Shown here: positions 1-8,589 of the stretch, piece by piece | How positions within the stretch are numbered: the first letter of the stretch is position 1 | Layout: every line of letters starts with the position of its first letter | Source: an uncultured Pirellulales bacterium | GTDB taxonomy: Bacteria; Planctomycetota; Planctomycetia; Pirellulales; Thermoguttaceae | Direction of reading: 5' to 3' | NCBI GenBank assembly: GCA_938015445.1 | Contig: CALLPE010000006.1 | Coordinates: 1-64,000 of the forward strand | Length of the DNA: 64,000 bases | The notes under the pieces: generated by a model | Told to the model about the DNA's origin: nothing | What the model saw: the letters and a program-made list of their open reading frames with translations, nothing else | Database searches by the model: none | Made by a program: the position numbers and the translations under genes

Positions 1-55
1 CGGTAAAACGGACTACGGTCGAATCGCTGACTACCGGTGCCTGCCGGTCGGCGGC

Positions 56-141
56 GGCCGAGTGGCGGAAATGGCAGACGCACAGGACTTAAAATCCTGT
101 GGGGAGCGATCCCCGTGCGGGTTCAAGTCCCGCCTCGGCCA
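56..141 (+). tRNA. tRNA-Leu (anticodon UAA)
   Basis: The 86-nt stretch folds as a class II tRNA. The acceptor strands GGCCGAG and CTCGGCC pair over 7 bp, with A as discriminator base. The D-arm reads GCGGAAATGGCAGACGC. The anticodon stem CAGGA/TCCTG encloses loop CTTAAAA, so the anticodon is TAA. A long variable arm GGGGAGCGATCCCC and a T-arm containing GTTCAAGTCC follow. The 3' CCA is not fully encoded: the RNA ends A and is followed by GTAG. The RAYT gene begins about 40 bp downstream. Confidence 0.97.
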
Positions 142-165
142 GTAGGTCGTTGTGAGCCAGACAGG

Positions 166-191
166 TGCATTGAACGCTTGCATTGAACGCT
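166..191. repeat. 13-bp tandem duplication 3' of tRNA-Leu
   Basis: The 13-mer TGCATTGAACGCT occurs twice head to tail (166-178 and 179-191), between the tRNA and the RAYT region. The second copy contains the first ATG of the RAYT reading frame (183), which makes that ATG a doubtful start. Confidence 0.85.
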
Positions 192-881
192 GAGAAGTCG
201 ACCGCCGAACGCCGCTGCGCATCAGTGACCACGGGAGGGTCACCGATGACCCCGGGAGGGTCACCGTCCCCGATGACCACGGGAGGGTCACCGTCCCCGG
301 CGACCCACAATCCGGACGGCGCGGACGCCGTCCCTCCCATCGCGCCCAACCCGGGAGGGTCATCGTCCCCGATGACCATGGGAGGGTCACCGTCCTCGGC
401 GACCCACAATCCGGACGGCGCGGACGCCGTCCCTCCCAGGCGAAAACACCCGGCGCGAGGGGTGTTCATATCATCGTGGTATCCAACCATTGTGTTCCTG
501 ACGGTCTGCACCAAGGACCGGCAACCTTGGCTCGCGCAAGCGCATGTTCACGAAGCCTTGGTCAAACTATGGAAGCAGGCAACCGCGTGGCTTGTTGGCC
601 GGTATGTTCTCATGCCGGACCATCTTCATCTGTTTTGTGCGCCCAATGACCTCAACGTTTCCTTAAATACTTGGGTGGCCTATTGGAAACGGCAATTCAG
701 TTGCTTGCATTTACCTGGCGTTGGAGGATGGCAGCGTGATTGTTGGGACAGGCGATTGCGAACAGGTGAAAGCTACGCGGCTAAGTGGGAATACGTGCGG
801 CAAAATCCAGTACGCGCAGGTTTGTGCGCCAATGCAGATGATTGGCCATATCAAGGAGAATTGAATGTGTTGGAATGGTGA
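183..881 (+). CDS. REP-associated tyrosine transposase (RAYT, Y1/HUH family)
   Basis: This is a single-strand DNA transposase-like nuclease of the HUH superfamily, whose relatives bind and cut REP hairpins. The conserved core begins near residue 85 (RRKHPARGVF) and runs to the stop. It has the HUH motif in MPDHLHLF, the catalytic-tyrosine region ESYAAKWEYVRQNP and the usual C-terminal DDWPYQGEL. The core is intact. The first about 80 residues of the open frame are translated repeat (GGSPSP, THNPDGADAVPP), so the real start is unclear. ATG at 183, 246, 270, 370 and 379 are all in or beside repeat units, and 379 would give a protein of ordinary family length. The gene lies between two 157-bp direct repeats rich in hairpins, the expected substrate. 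It may be a domesticated single-copy element. Confidence 0.88.
   Translation: MNAEKSTAERRCASVTTGGSPMTPGGSPSPMTTGGSPSPATHNPDGADAVPPIAPNPGGSSSPMTMGGSPSSATHNPDGADAVPPRRKHPARGVFISSWYPTIVFLTVCTKDRQPWLAQAHVHEALVKLWKQATAWLVGRYVLMPDHLHLFCAPNDLNVSLNTWVAYWKRQFSCLHLPGVGGWQRDCWDRRLRTGESYAAKWEYVRQNPVRAGLCANADDWPYQGELNVLEW
281..437 (+). repeat. REP-type hairpin repeat, upstream copy (157 bp)
   Basis: This 157-nt unit aligns without gaps to 885-1041. It contains two copies of a perfect 8-bp hairpin GGACGGCG/CGCCGTCC with loop CGGA (314-333 and 413-432, 99 bp apart). Between them is a second hairpin, GGTCATCG/CGATGACC with loop TCCC (358-377). Blocks start with GGGAGGG and end with CCCTCCC. Shorter extra copies of the GGGAGGGTCACCG block precede it (233-280). 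The unit is in frame with the RAYT gene and reads through as an N-terminal extension. Confidence 0.92.
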
Positions 882-884
882 AAC

Positions 885-1041
885 GCGAGGGTCGCCGTCC
901 CCGGTGACTCATATTCAGGACGGCGTGGACGCCGTCTTTCCCGTCGCGCCCACCCCGGGAGGGTCATCGTCCCCGATGACCACTGGAGGATCGCCGTCCC
1001 CGGTGACCCATATTCCGGACGGCGCGGACGCCGTCCCTCCC
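885..1041 (+). repeat. REP-type hairpin repeat, downstream copy (157 bp)
   Basis: This is the downstream partner of 281-437, with the same length and the same internal order: hairpin 918-937 (slightly degenerate), hairpin GGTCATCG/CGATGACC at 962-981, and perfect hairpin 1017-1036. It begins 3 nt after the RAYT stop codon. Its last base is the first base of the stop codon (complement of CTA, 1041-1043) of the minus-strand CAP-domain gene. The two copies together bracket the RAYT core. Confidence 0.92.
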
Positions 1042-1460
1042 TATCGTCTGAATTGCTGGCACCAGAAGATGGTACCCTCGGGAGTGCGAAAAGCAGCCAC
1101 GCCGATGCGCTTATGGCCGGGGTTGAGGATGTTGGCCCGGTGCCCGGAGGAATTCATCCACGAGCGCACTGCCTCACTGCTGTGCGACTGGCCCATGGCG
1201 ATGTTCTCGGCCACAGGACGCCAGGTATGGACAAGGCGGCGGACACGTGCCATCCACTCGCAGTGTGCGCGGGCGGATTTCATCAATTCCCAATCGATTT
1301 CCAGCGGCTCCAGCCCGTGCTTGGTCCGCTCGTGATTGGTGAATGTGATAATATTCTGCTCGATTGGCAACAGCTCGCCGTCGACCGGCTGCGGCTCCGC
1401 TTCGGGTTGACCAGTCATCAGCGCCAGGCCAGCCAAGACCGCGCATGTCAGGTTCACCAT
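1041..1460 (-). CDS. CAP-domain (SCP/YkwD-like) secreted protein
   Basis: This 139-residue protein has a short hydrophobic N-terminus (MVNLTCAVLAGLALMTGQ), probably a signal peptide. A compact CAP domain follows at about residues 33-138. Family landmarks are visible: H78 in RLVHTW, E85 in VAENIAMG, then SEAVRSWMNSSGHRANIL with H107, and a C-terminal GTIFWCQQF strand. CAP proteins are small secreted proteins of mostly unknown biochemical role. The frame opens further upstream (to 1634), but the ATG at 1460 has a good ribosome site (AGGAG about 10 nt before) and gives the signal peptide. The 3' end touches the downstream REP repeat, so the repeat was inserted or expanded at this gene's stop codon. 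Confidence 0.85.
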   Translation of the reverse strand: MVNLTCAVLAGLALMTGQPEAEPQPVDGELLPIEQNIITFTNHERTKHGLEPLEIDWELMKSARAHCEWMARVRRLVHTWRPVAENIAMGQSHSSEAVRSWMNSSGHRANILNPGHKRIGVAAFRTPEGTIFWCQQFRR

Positions 1461-2123
1461 AGCTTTCTGCTCCTTTTTGGGCCTTTCGCGTCTCGTAGCC
1501 AGTTTTAAAAGACAAAAAGTCTCTGGTTTGCGCTGATCGCCGGCGCTTTCGCCGGGTGATGGGACGCGGCTGGTCGCGGCAAACCAATTACGCGGCGGTA
1601 GGTGGACGACCGGGGTCAAACGGCAGTCGTTCACCAGTGTCGTCTTGTAGGCGAACCGAAGGTTGCCCAGTGCCGCCTCAAGCCGTAGGTCTGCTCACCA
1701 CGGCCCAACAGCCTGGGCAATCTGCGTAAAGTTTGCCGACGAATAGTGCAATAAGATAACCGGCTGTTTCGGCAATGCAAGCACTGATAGCAAAAAATTT
1801 GGGCAAGAGGCCGCAAGCAAGGTGGGGCACACTTCCGCCCGTTCGGCGGTGGCATTGGCCCAGAAAGAGCTCTCTGGTCCGAAGCTGTGCTCTACCGACA
1901 AGAAATGCGGATCAGTAACTGGACGGAGGGATTTCGGTCGACTGCCGCAAGAGCTTGCAGGGCATGGGGATACGACGGCGTGTCCTGACGACGGCAGTGT
2001 CGGGCGGAATGTTTGCCCGCCTAGGGCGCGTTGGCGACTATTTAGACCAGAACCCCAGCTGAACTCCTCGGTCGGCGGCAAGCTCAGACATCGGCTAGCC
2101 GACCAACCATCGGCGGCATTCGG
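1461..2123. other. Intergenic spacer, no gene recognised
   Basis: This 663-bp spacer holds only short open frames on both strands (for example 1695-2081 minus and 1822-2127 plus) whose translations match no family I know. It has no RNA gene or clear tandem array. A weak stem (GCCGA/TCGGC, 2098-2114) lies 3' of the NusG-like gene on its own strand, but without a T-tract. Confidence 0.6.
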
Positions 2124-2678
2124 CTAAAGCGGCTCCAGCAAGTAGTCCTCGATTTCTACTGAAGCGCCTTGCTTGAGAAAGTCCACTGCGACCAACAATC
2201 GGGTGTCGCCGCGTCGGGTGAGGACGGTTCCCTCAAGGCCGGCCAGCGGGCCGTGTTTGACGCGCACAGGCATTCCGGTCGTCAAGCGCGATTCGACCGT
2301 AAGCGGTTTCCCGGAGGCTATTAGCCGCTGGAGGTTCGACAAATCGGTGCGGAGCCGCTGGCCGTCGGCGACGGGCAAGGCACGTACTACACGATTAGTA
2401 GCCCATGCCTTGGCCAACTCGATCTGGTCAGCAAACAGAAACACGTAATTGGCGAACAAGGGGACGTAGGAAACCATCTTGCGCCCCCGGCACAGCCACC
2501 GCTTCTTGACCAACGGCAGATAGAAAGGGATTTCTTGTTCGAGCAGATTGCGGGCGATGGCTTTTTCCTGCCGCGACTTGGTGTACAGAACCCACCAAGC
2601 CCGGCCCAAATCCAGCGTCGAAGCGTCTTCTAAAAGACGCTCTGGGAAGACGCTGACTTGCTCAGCTAAGATCGGCAT
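2124..2678 (-). CDS. NusG/RfaH-family transcription elongation factor
   Basis: This 184-residue protein has an NGN domain (about residues 25-115, starting AWWVLYTKSRQEK and including FYLPLVKKRW and FANYVFLFAD). A C-terminal KOW domain follows (GMPVRVKHGPLAGLEGTVL to the end). Housekeeping NusG is normally encoded beside secE and the rplK operon; this copy instead follows a Wzc-like kinase gene by 186 bp on the same strand. It is therefore more likely an RfaH/LoaP-type specialised paralogue acting on a long polysaccharide operon, which is inference from context. The start at 2678 is preferred over 2765 because GGGGGA precedes it and the NGN domain begins shortly after. Confidence 0.88.
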   Translation of the reverse strand: MPILAEQVSVFPERLLEDASTLDLGRAWWVLYTKSRQEKAIARNLLEQEIPFYLPLVKKRWLCRGRKMVSYVPLFANYVFLFADQIELAKAWATNRVVRALPVADGQRLRTDLSNLQRLIASGKPLTVESRLTTGMPVRVKHGPLAGLEGTVLTRRGDTRLLVAVDFLKQGASVEIEDYLLEPL

Positions 2679-2864
2679 CTTATCCCCCACCGCGGTAACT
2701 TGCCGTGGCTCGTCTGGCAGCGTCGCACCCGCATGTCGAGCCAGCCGATGCCCAGGCAAGAGCAATTGGCTATGTTTTGTTTTCTATCGTTAATTCGGCG
2801 GGCAACGTTATATATATGATTTTGTCGCCGTCCGATTAATACACACGCTTTACACAAATGGGCT

Positions 2865-5090
2865 TTATAGCTGGTAATCCTTGCTGTTGCGGCCGATCAA
2901 GACCACGTCGACCGAACGCGCTCCGAAATCCTTAAGAATCTGGCACGCTTCCTGGACTTTAGGAGTCTGGCTTACGTCGCGCAGGGCCGTCAGGATGACT
3001 GCGTCGACGGTTTGGCTGAGGAAGCGGGTGTCGGCCACGGGCAGTACCGGCGCCGAATCGACCACCACGAACTCGAACCGGGCACGTAGTTCCTTGAATA
3101 GCGATTCGGTAGCCCCGTTGGCCAACGCCGCCATGGCCTGCCGGTCCCACCGTCCGGCGGTGAAGATCGACAGGTTCTCGGTTTCAGTAGCCCGGATTAT
3201 CGAGCTTAGTTCGTTATTGCCGCGCAATGCGTCGCACACGCCAGGGTCCAGCGGCACCTTGAACAACTCGTTGAGGAACGGGCGGCGTAAGTCGAAATCG
3301 ACCAGCACGGTGCGGCGGCCCCCACGAGCCAGACTGAAGGCCAGTTCTTTGGCCAGTGCTGTTTTGCCTTCGCCAGCCACGGCACTGGTGACCAGCACTA
3401 CCCGCGACTCGTCGGTCAGCGCCTTGCGGTGAACGCGTGCCGCCACAGTCTCAACAGCTTCGGAGAGGTATCGGTGGCGGGGGTCTTTAGGCGGAGCAGA
3501 GTTATCCAGCCGCCATACCACCCGTTCCGGCACCAGCGGCACCGAAGCCACCACTGGCAGCCCCGCCCCGCGAGTAATGTCTTCAGCCGAGCTGACGATC
3601 TGAGCGGTCCGGTCGCGTACGATCAGCACGCCCAGCGGAATACACATCGCGGCCAACGAGGCGGCGATGGCCAAAGCGATGCGGATTCCCGGCAACGACT
3701 GGGCGGTGGGCATTTCGGGTTGCTGGAAGACGTCGATTCGTCTGGGTGCGCGGCGCTCGGCCGCTAGGCGTTCGCGTTCCTCGGCCACCACCTTGAGCAC
3801 GGTCTCGGCGTTTTCTATCTCGGTAAGCACCATGTCTAGATCGACCGAGGATGCGCTAAGCCGTTCGGCCTCTTCTTTCTTGCGTTGGACTTCGCGGGCC
3901 AGTTCCACCTCCTGTTCCTGGAGCGAAGCCACCTCGGCTTCTTTCTTGAGCATCTCGCGCTCGATCTCGGCAGCTTTAATGCGGCGGACACCTTCGCTCA
4001 GCTCGCGGGTCAGCTCCTCGAACTGCGCCTGCACCATAGCGGCGTCGTCGCGTACCCGTTCGATGTACCGGGATTTGCTGCCCGGCTTGATATTCGCTTC
4101 GGTGTACGCCCGATCGAGCCGACGCAACGACAGCTCTTCGGCGATGTGCCGATAGAGGGGGTCGTTGCGGGCGTATTGATCCATTTCGAAGCTGGTAAGC
4201 GGCATATTGGCGATGGCTTCCAACACGGCCTTGTGGGCGTCTAGTTCGCCTTTGGCACGACGCAGTTCGAACTGCGTGCGCATCAACTGCCGCTGGTACT
4301 CGACGAACTGCTCCATGGCCACCTGTTGCTTAAGGGAAATTCCTTTGCGGTCCGAGGTGCCCAAGGTCTCGGCGAGGTTCTTTTGGGTGGTTCGCCTGGC
4401 GCGAAGCGTTTCGGTGGCGTTCCGGTACAGGTCGTCTAGTTCGGTCAGGCGCTGTTTTCGCCGGGTGTCGTCGACGGTGACCACGTTCCGCTCGTAGCTT
4501 TCCACCACTGCTTTGACCAAGTGGTAGGCCTCCGCAGGATCGCGCCGCACGATGCTCACCCGCATCAGCTCGCCATCGCCCGGGAACGAGACCTTCAATT
4601 CATCCTGGAGCCAGGCGACCGGGTTGCGTTTTCGCTTGTCCAGCTCGAAGCGGAGCACATCACGCGAACGCAGGGCGTCCATCAGCACCACCTGGCTGCG
4701 GATGGCCTGTTGTTGGGTGCTGCGGAACACGTCGTACTCGTTTCGTCCGGGGATAGGTTCGTAGCCCCTTTGCAGCCCGGGGACTATCTTGTCCTGAAGC
4801 ATGGAAATCTTGATCAGGGCCACGCATTCGTAGCGCGGTCCGTAGGCGTACCAGACGATGGGAAAAGTGATTCCGGCGGCCAACGCGCCGAGGATCATCG
4901 CCACCACCCAGTGCCGCCGCAGGGCATGATAGTAACCGGCCAGCACCGAGGCCGTCGAAGTGGGCGAAATGGAAGCCGGCACTACCGGCACACCCCATTC
5001 GTCGGTCTGTTCCAGCACCGCGCCGGAACGCAACGCCAGCGGTTGAACCAGGGTAGTGTCACCAGGATTGCTGTTCTGGTTGCTCGACAT
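2865..5090 (-). CDS. Wzc-like polysaccharide co-polymerase / BY-kinase
   Basis: This 741-residue inner-membrane protein is of the type that controls chain length in exopolysaccharide export. A Wzz domain starts near residue 50, with a first membrane helix (HWVVAMILGALAAGITFPIVW). Long coiled coils fill about 170-440, and a second helix (IALAIAASLAAMCIPLGVLIV) lies near 480. The cytoplasmic P-loop kinase carries Walker A (AVAGEGKTALA, about 570), Walker A' (VLVDFDLRRP, about 597) and Walker B (FVVVDSAPVLPV, about 678). The C-terminus (NSKDYQL) has one tyrosine rather than the usual tyrosine cluster, so regulation by autophosphorylation may differ. No glycosyltransferase or Wza gene is in the window. 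The NusG-like gene follows on the same strand. Confidence 0.93.
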   Translation of the reverse strand: MSSNQNSNPGDTTLVQPLALRSGAVLEQTDEWGVPVVPASISPTSTASVLAGYYHALRRHWVVAMILGALAAGITFPIVWYAYGPRYECVALIKISMLQDKIVPGLQRGYEPIPGRNEYDVFRSTQQQAIRSQVVLMDALRSRDVLRFELDKRKRNPVAWLQDELKVSFPGDGELMRVSIVRRDPAEAYHLVKAVVESYERNVVTVDDTRRKQRLTELDDLYRNATETLRARRTTQKNLAETLGTSDRKGISLKQQVAMEQFVEYQRQLMRTQFELRRAKGELDAHKAVLEAIANMPLTSFEMDQYARNDPLYRHIAEELSLRRLDRAYTEANIKPGSKSRYIERVRDDAAMVQAQFEELTRELSEGVRRIKAAEIEREMLKKEAEVASLQEQEVELAREVQRKKEEAERLSASSVDLDMVLTEIENAETVLKVVAEERERLAAERRAPRRIDVFQQPEMPTAQSLPGIRIALAIAASLAAMCIPLGVLIVRDRTAQIVSSAEDITRGAGLPVVASVPLVPERVVWRLDNSAPPKDPRHRYLSEAVETVAARVHRKALTDESRVVLVTSAVAGEGKTALAKELAFSLARGGRRTVLVDFDLRRPFLNELFKVPLDPGVCDALRGNNELSSIIRATETENLSIFTAGRWDRQAMAALANGATESLFKELRARFEFVVVDSAPVLPVADTRFLSQTVDAVILTALRDVSQTPKVQEACQILKDFGARSVDVVLIGRNSKDYQL

Positions 5091-5802
5091 GGTCGCTTCT
5101 CAGGTTCCAGAAAAATGAAATCAGTGCCGATGGGATCGCGGCACAAGCCCGTTACGGATCACCCCACAGACGCCAAGGTAGCAATTGGCAAACCGTATGC
5201 CGTTTTCTCGTGGCGGCGGGAAACCAGTCGCACCGCCCAGGAAAAGTCGTTAGCACCGCTACCTTCAATTTGACCGGCTGCTACGTAAAAGTCAATCGCT
5301 CGACTATTTGCCTCCCCCGGCTTCTTCCGCCTGCAACGCAACCGGCTCCGATTTGCCGGCGGCACTTCGTCTGCGGCATGCCAGCGGCAGTTTCCAGCTT
5401 GCCGACAGGCTGGCGGTCCCGCGACGAAGCTGGCTAAACCGGCCGCCGAACATGGCTGCGCCAACCCGCTGGAAATACCAACCGAAAACCCGGATCAAGG
5501 TGAATCAGCCAGCGGGAAAAGCGGTCAGCGGAAAGCTGGAGCAAACGTCGTGCCACGGCGCTGACAACTGCCCGCTACCGCCCCAGCCAAGCACCGCAGT
5601 CAATCGTCAAGCAGCGTTTTCCAATATCAGTTTCCCATCTCAAACGGTTTCGACCGCAGAGCCTACTGGCGCTGGCCGAGCGAAGGGAAACAACAAACTG
5701 TTGCCAGCGGTCATCAGTTGGTTGAAAAACGCCAACCGCGCCCCAACAGCGCGGTTTGCACACGGCTAGCACTTGATGGCCCAAAAGGAAGCAGGCGTGC
5801 AG
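5091..5802. other. Intergenic spacer, no gene recognised
   Basis: This 712-bp spacer is upstream of the Wzc-like gene and downstream of the ceramidase-like gene. Open frames (for example 5308-5769 plus) have no recognisable family, no good ribosome site and low-complexity composition. No RNA gene is seen. The promoter of the Wzc-NusG pair should lie in its left part. Confidence 0.55.
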
Positions 5803-7200
5803 CTACTGGAGGAGGTCTTTGATGGCCGCTTTGAGAAGTGCTTCGCTGTGTGGGGCAACGTGCGCGGCACTTGGCTCGTAACCTCCTTCAGCAAAAGCTT
5901 TTTCGGTACAGATATAGCCGGGTCCCAGATCGCCGTAGGCGGCCACGGCCACAAAGTCAGCGGACCTTGTTTGCTGGGCAAATAGCTGGAATTCCAGCAT
6001 GCACTCGCCAGGCAAAAACAGCATCCACACTTCGCCCAACCGCAGGCAAGCCGCTTCCAGCGGCTCATCGGCCCGCCGGACGAAGGCGGCCAGAGTAGCT
6101 GCCCGCACCCGGTCGACCTGATTGCGCTTCTCGTCTGCCAGTCGGGCCATTGCATCTTCGAGCGTGTAGCCGCGGTCCTGACGCACAGGCAGCTTCAGCC
6201 GCACGCTGCGCCACTGGAGCTGACCGGCCGAACGAAACTTGGTCGCTGAAGCAGCGGCCTGCATTGCTTGGTAGAGCCGATCGGTCAGTTCGTCGCGGGC
6301 CTGGGGCGTACCGTCGTTATACTTGCCCATCGCCACGTCGCCGGCGCAGCCGGTAAAGTAAATCTGAAACACACCCTCTTTTGCCTCGAGGCGCTGTCGC
6401 GCGAGACCGGGCACGTCGGCCGATACCCGGGCGTCGCCGTAGAAACTCTGCGGATGAGTCGCGTAAAAATGCAATCTCACCAGCGGCCGCGCGCCGACGG
6501 CCAATGTGACGGTTTTGAGCATCGGGTCGATCTGTCCCTCGGGCAATGCCCACAGCACGGCATCTTTGGCGGAACTCATGCGCATGTGGAGCTTGCCATC
6601 GACCATGATGCGCCGACTGGAGGCCACCTGCTCGACCTTGGTCTGGCTCGCCCCGACTGTGTCGAATGGCTGCAACCGCTCGACCGACTGGCGAACCGCT
6701 TCGGCCAGCCGTTGAGCCAGTTGGTCGATGAACTGCTGATCCACATAACGGGGCGGGGCTTTGGTCTGGTCGAGCAGCTTCTGGGCGTCGCCGTCGGTGT
6801 AAGGGGCGGTGTGCTGGTGAACCGTGTGCAAGGCCACCTGCGAGGGCTGCGTGCCTGCCGCTTGGGCAATCGTGTGGCGAAGCTGCCGATACGTGCCGTT
6901 GCACAGCCCGCACCAGTCCATGGCACACAGCACGTAGCGCTGTTTGCCGTGCTCGATTATCACGCCTTTTGCCAACAGCGGATCTTCGATAGTCGTCGCC
7001 GGGGTGATCCAGATCAACGGATGTCCGCCCAGCGGCGGCGTGACGTCACAGCTAAACGTCGCCAAACGCAAATGCGGACGGGCTTCTGCCCCCAGACTGG
7101 TCGCGGGCCAACATTTCGCCATCACAGCAGCAGAAGCAATCAACAGCGCTTTGGCCAACACACCGACCAGTATAAAAGTTCTACCGGCTGCAATCGCCAT
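5803..7200 (-). CDS. Secreted neutral/alkaline ceramidase-like hydrolase
   Basis: This 465-residue protein has a long hydrophobic N-terminus (FILVGVLAKALLIASAAVMA) that should direct export. The mature part resembles the N-terminal domain of neutral/alkaline non-lysosomal ceramidases, a zinc amidase fold that is common in planctomycetes. Visible landmarks are the early CDVTPPLGG, HTVHQHTAPYTDG (metal-ligand histidines, near residue 126), FYATHPQSFYGDARVSADVPG, and YFTGCAGDVAMG. It is shorter than true ceramidases (about 650-700 residues) and lacks their C-terminal domain, so the substrate should not be assumed to be ceramide. It lies 69 bp downstream of the Gfo/Idh/MocA gene on the same strand and is probably co-transcribed. 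Confidence 0.85.
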   Translation of the reverse strand: MAIAAGRTFILVGVLAKALLIASAAVMAKCWPATSLGAEARPHLRLATFSCDVTPPLGGHPLIWITPATTIEDPLLAKGVIIEHGKQRYVLCAMDWCGLCNGTYRQLRHTIAQAAGTQPSQVALHTVHQHTAPYTDGDAQKLLDQTKAPPRYVDQQFIDQLAQRLAEAVRQSVERLQPFDTVGASQTKVEQVASSRRIMVDGKLHMRMSSAKDAVLWALPEGQIDPMLKTVTLAVGARPLVRLHFYATHPQSFYGDARVSADVPGLARQRLEAKEGVFQIYFTGCAGDVAMGKYNDGTPQARDELTDRLYQAMQAAASATKFRSAGQLQWRSVRLKLPVRQDRGYTLEDAMARLADEKRNQVDRVRAATLAAFVRRADEPLEAACLRLGEVWMLFLPGECMLEFQLFAQQTRSADFVAVAAYGDLGPGYICTEKAFAEGGYEPSAAHVAPHSEALLKAAIKDLLQ

Positions 7201-7269
7201 GATCGCTGCGACCTCATTCGAGTTTCCATTTTCTGTGGCGCGGGTGCGCCCCGCAGATGAGACAATCTA

Positions 7270-8484
7270 CTACAAATGCCACGGGGCGCGCATCGGTATA
7301 TCGACGAACCGCTGCGCCTCGTCGTCGCCGATGATTCGCTCGGTCACCGGGTCCCAGTGGAGCTTGCGCCCCAGCCGAATGGCGATGTTGGCCAAGTTCA
7401 ACGCCGTGGAGGTGCGGTGCGACGACTCGGCATTGCCCCCGGCCTGCTGGCGGGTCTTGACCGCCTCGGCAAACTGCACCAGCGGCGGCGGATCGGGCAG
7501 TGCATCCAGTTTCTGGCGGTCCTGGGGGCTGAGGTCCTCTTTGCGCACCGTGCGAGTTCCAGCAATCTCCGGCTTATTGCCCGGATGCACCACGATCCTC
7601 AGCCCATCGGCGTAGGTCAGCACCACGTAGCGGAAGACGCCTACAGCGTCGGGGTGTTGGGGCCACTCGGCAAACGGTTCGATCTCTACCGGCCCGGTGT
7701 CGTCTTTGGCGTACTTGTATTGAAGAGGATCGTAACTGTGGAAGCCGAAGTTCGTGAGATCGCCCCCTTCGTAATCCCAATAAAAGCGATTGCTGTAATG
7801 CACGCGTGCTTTGTTGTACGGTTTGTACGGGGCAGGTCCCAGCCAGAAGTCGTAATCCAAGCCCGGCGGCACCGGCTGCTCCGGCAGCGAAGGATTGCCC
7901 AGCCGGTTCCGCGCGCCGGCGAAATCCACTACCCCCTTAAGATCCTTCACCAATCCGCTGGCGCAAATCTTGTGCGTTTCGCGCAGCGCTTTGTTGAACC
8001 GGCCAAAGGTGCCGATCTGAAACACCACGCCGTAGCGGCGCACCGCGTCGGCCACCGCCCGGCCTTCGGCAATGAACTTGGTCATCGGCTTTTCGCAGAA
8101 GATGTCTTTGCCGGCCTGCGCGGCCACGATGCACGGAATGGCGTGCCAGTGCGGAGGCGTACCAATGCACACCACGTCGATGTCCTTGCGCTCCACCAGA
8201 CGGCGGAAATCGGTGAAGCGGGTCTTGTTGTCTGGCTCCCCGCCGATGCGGGCCACATCCACATCGCACACCGCCACCCGCCGGAATGCCTTGTTGCCAG
8301 CCAAACCGGCGTCCTTGCGCGCACCGTTGCCGATCACCCCGTAGGTGATGGTCTCGCTGGGCGGAGGCTCTTCCTGCCTCCCAAGAACATGACGCGGCAC
8401 AATCGTGGCCGCTGCTACGGCGACTCCTGCGGCGCCAAGAAACCGACGACGCGACGCACACTTCGTTTTCGATGCTGTTGGCAT
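7270..8484 (-). CDS. Gfo/Idh/MocA-family oxidoreductase with Tat signal
   Basis: This 404-residue protein begins with a twin-arginine signal (SRRRFLGAAGVAVAAATIV). A Rossmann NAD(P)-binding domain follows (ITYGVIGNGA, VAVCDVD, VVCIGTPPHWHA). The family EKP motif is near residue 130 (DIFCEKPMTK), and the C-terminal alpha/beta domain contains NRFYWDYEGGDLTNFGFHSYDPLQYKY. Such exported oxidoreductases act on sugars, often with a pre-bound nucleotide cofactor. Planctomycetes have many copies and the substrate cannot be told from sequence. AAGGG precedes the ATG. The ceramidase-like gene follows 69 bp downstream. Confidence 0.93.
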   Translation of the reverse strand: MPTASKTKCASRRRFLGAAGVAVAAATIVPRHVLGRQEEPPPSETITYGVIGNGARKDAGLAGNKAFRRVAVCDVDVARIGGEPDNKTRFTDFRRLVERKDIDVVCIGTPPHWHAIPCIVAAQAGKDIFCEKPMTKFIAEGRAVADAVRRYGVVFQIGTFGRFNKALRETHKICASGLVKDLKGVVDFAGARNRLGNPSLPEQPVPPGLDYDFWLGPAPYKPYNKARVHYSNRFYWDYEGGDLTNFGFHSYDPLQYKYAKDDTGPVEIEPFAEWPQHPDAVGVFRYVVLTYADGLRIVVHPGNKPEIAGTRTVRKEDLSPQDRQKLDALPDPPPLVQFAEAVKTRQQAGGNAESSHRTSTALNLANIAIRLGRKLHWDPVTERIIGDDEAQRFVDIPMRAPWHL

Positions 8485-8589
8485 ATCTGTTTCCCTTACT
8501 GCTTGAAAATTTGCCTATTTGTCCGGGTGAGGGTTTTTCCGCGTTGGCTTGGAGCGGACAGTGTCGTGGCCAATAGCTCTCGACACACA

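Noticed and set aside
56-141. tRNA-Leu as an integration (att) site for the RAYT element
   Set aside because: No duplicated tRNA 3' segment is seen on the far side of the element, and no integrase is present.
2098-2114. Rho-independent terminator after the NusG-like gene
   Set aside because: The stem is only 5 bp with a 7-nt loop and has no T-tract on either strand.
1822-2127. 101-codon plus-strand frame near the NusG-like gene
   Set aside because: No family, no ribosome site, and it ends opposite the NusG-like gene's end; treated as chance.
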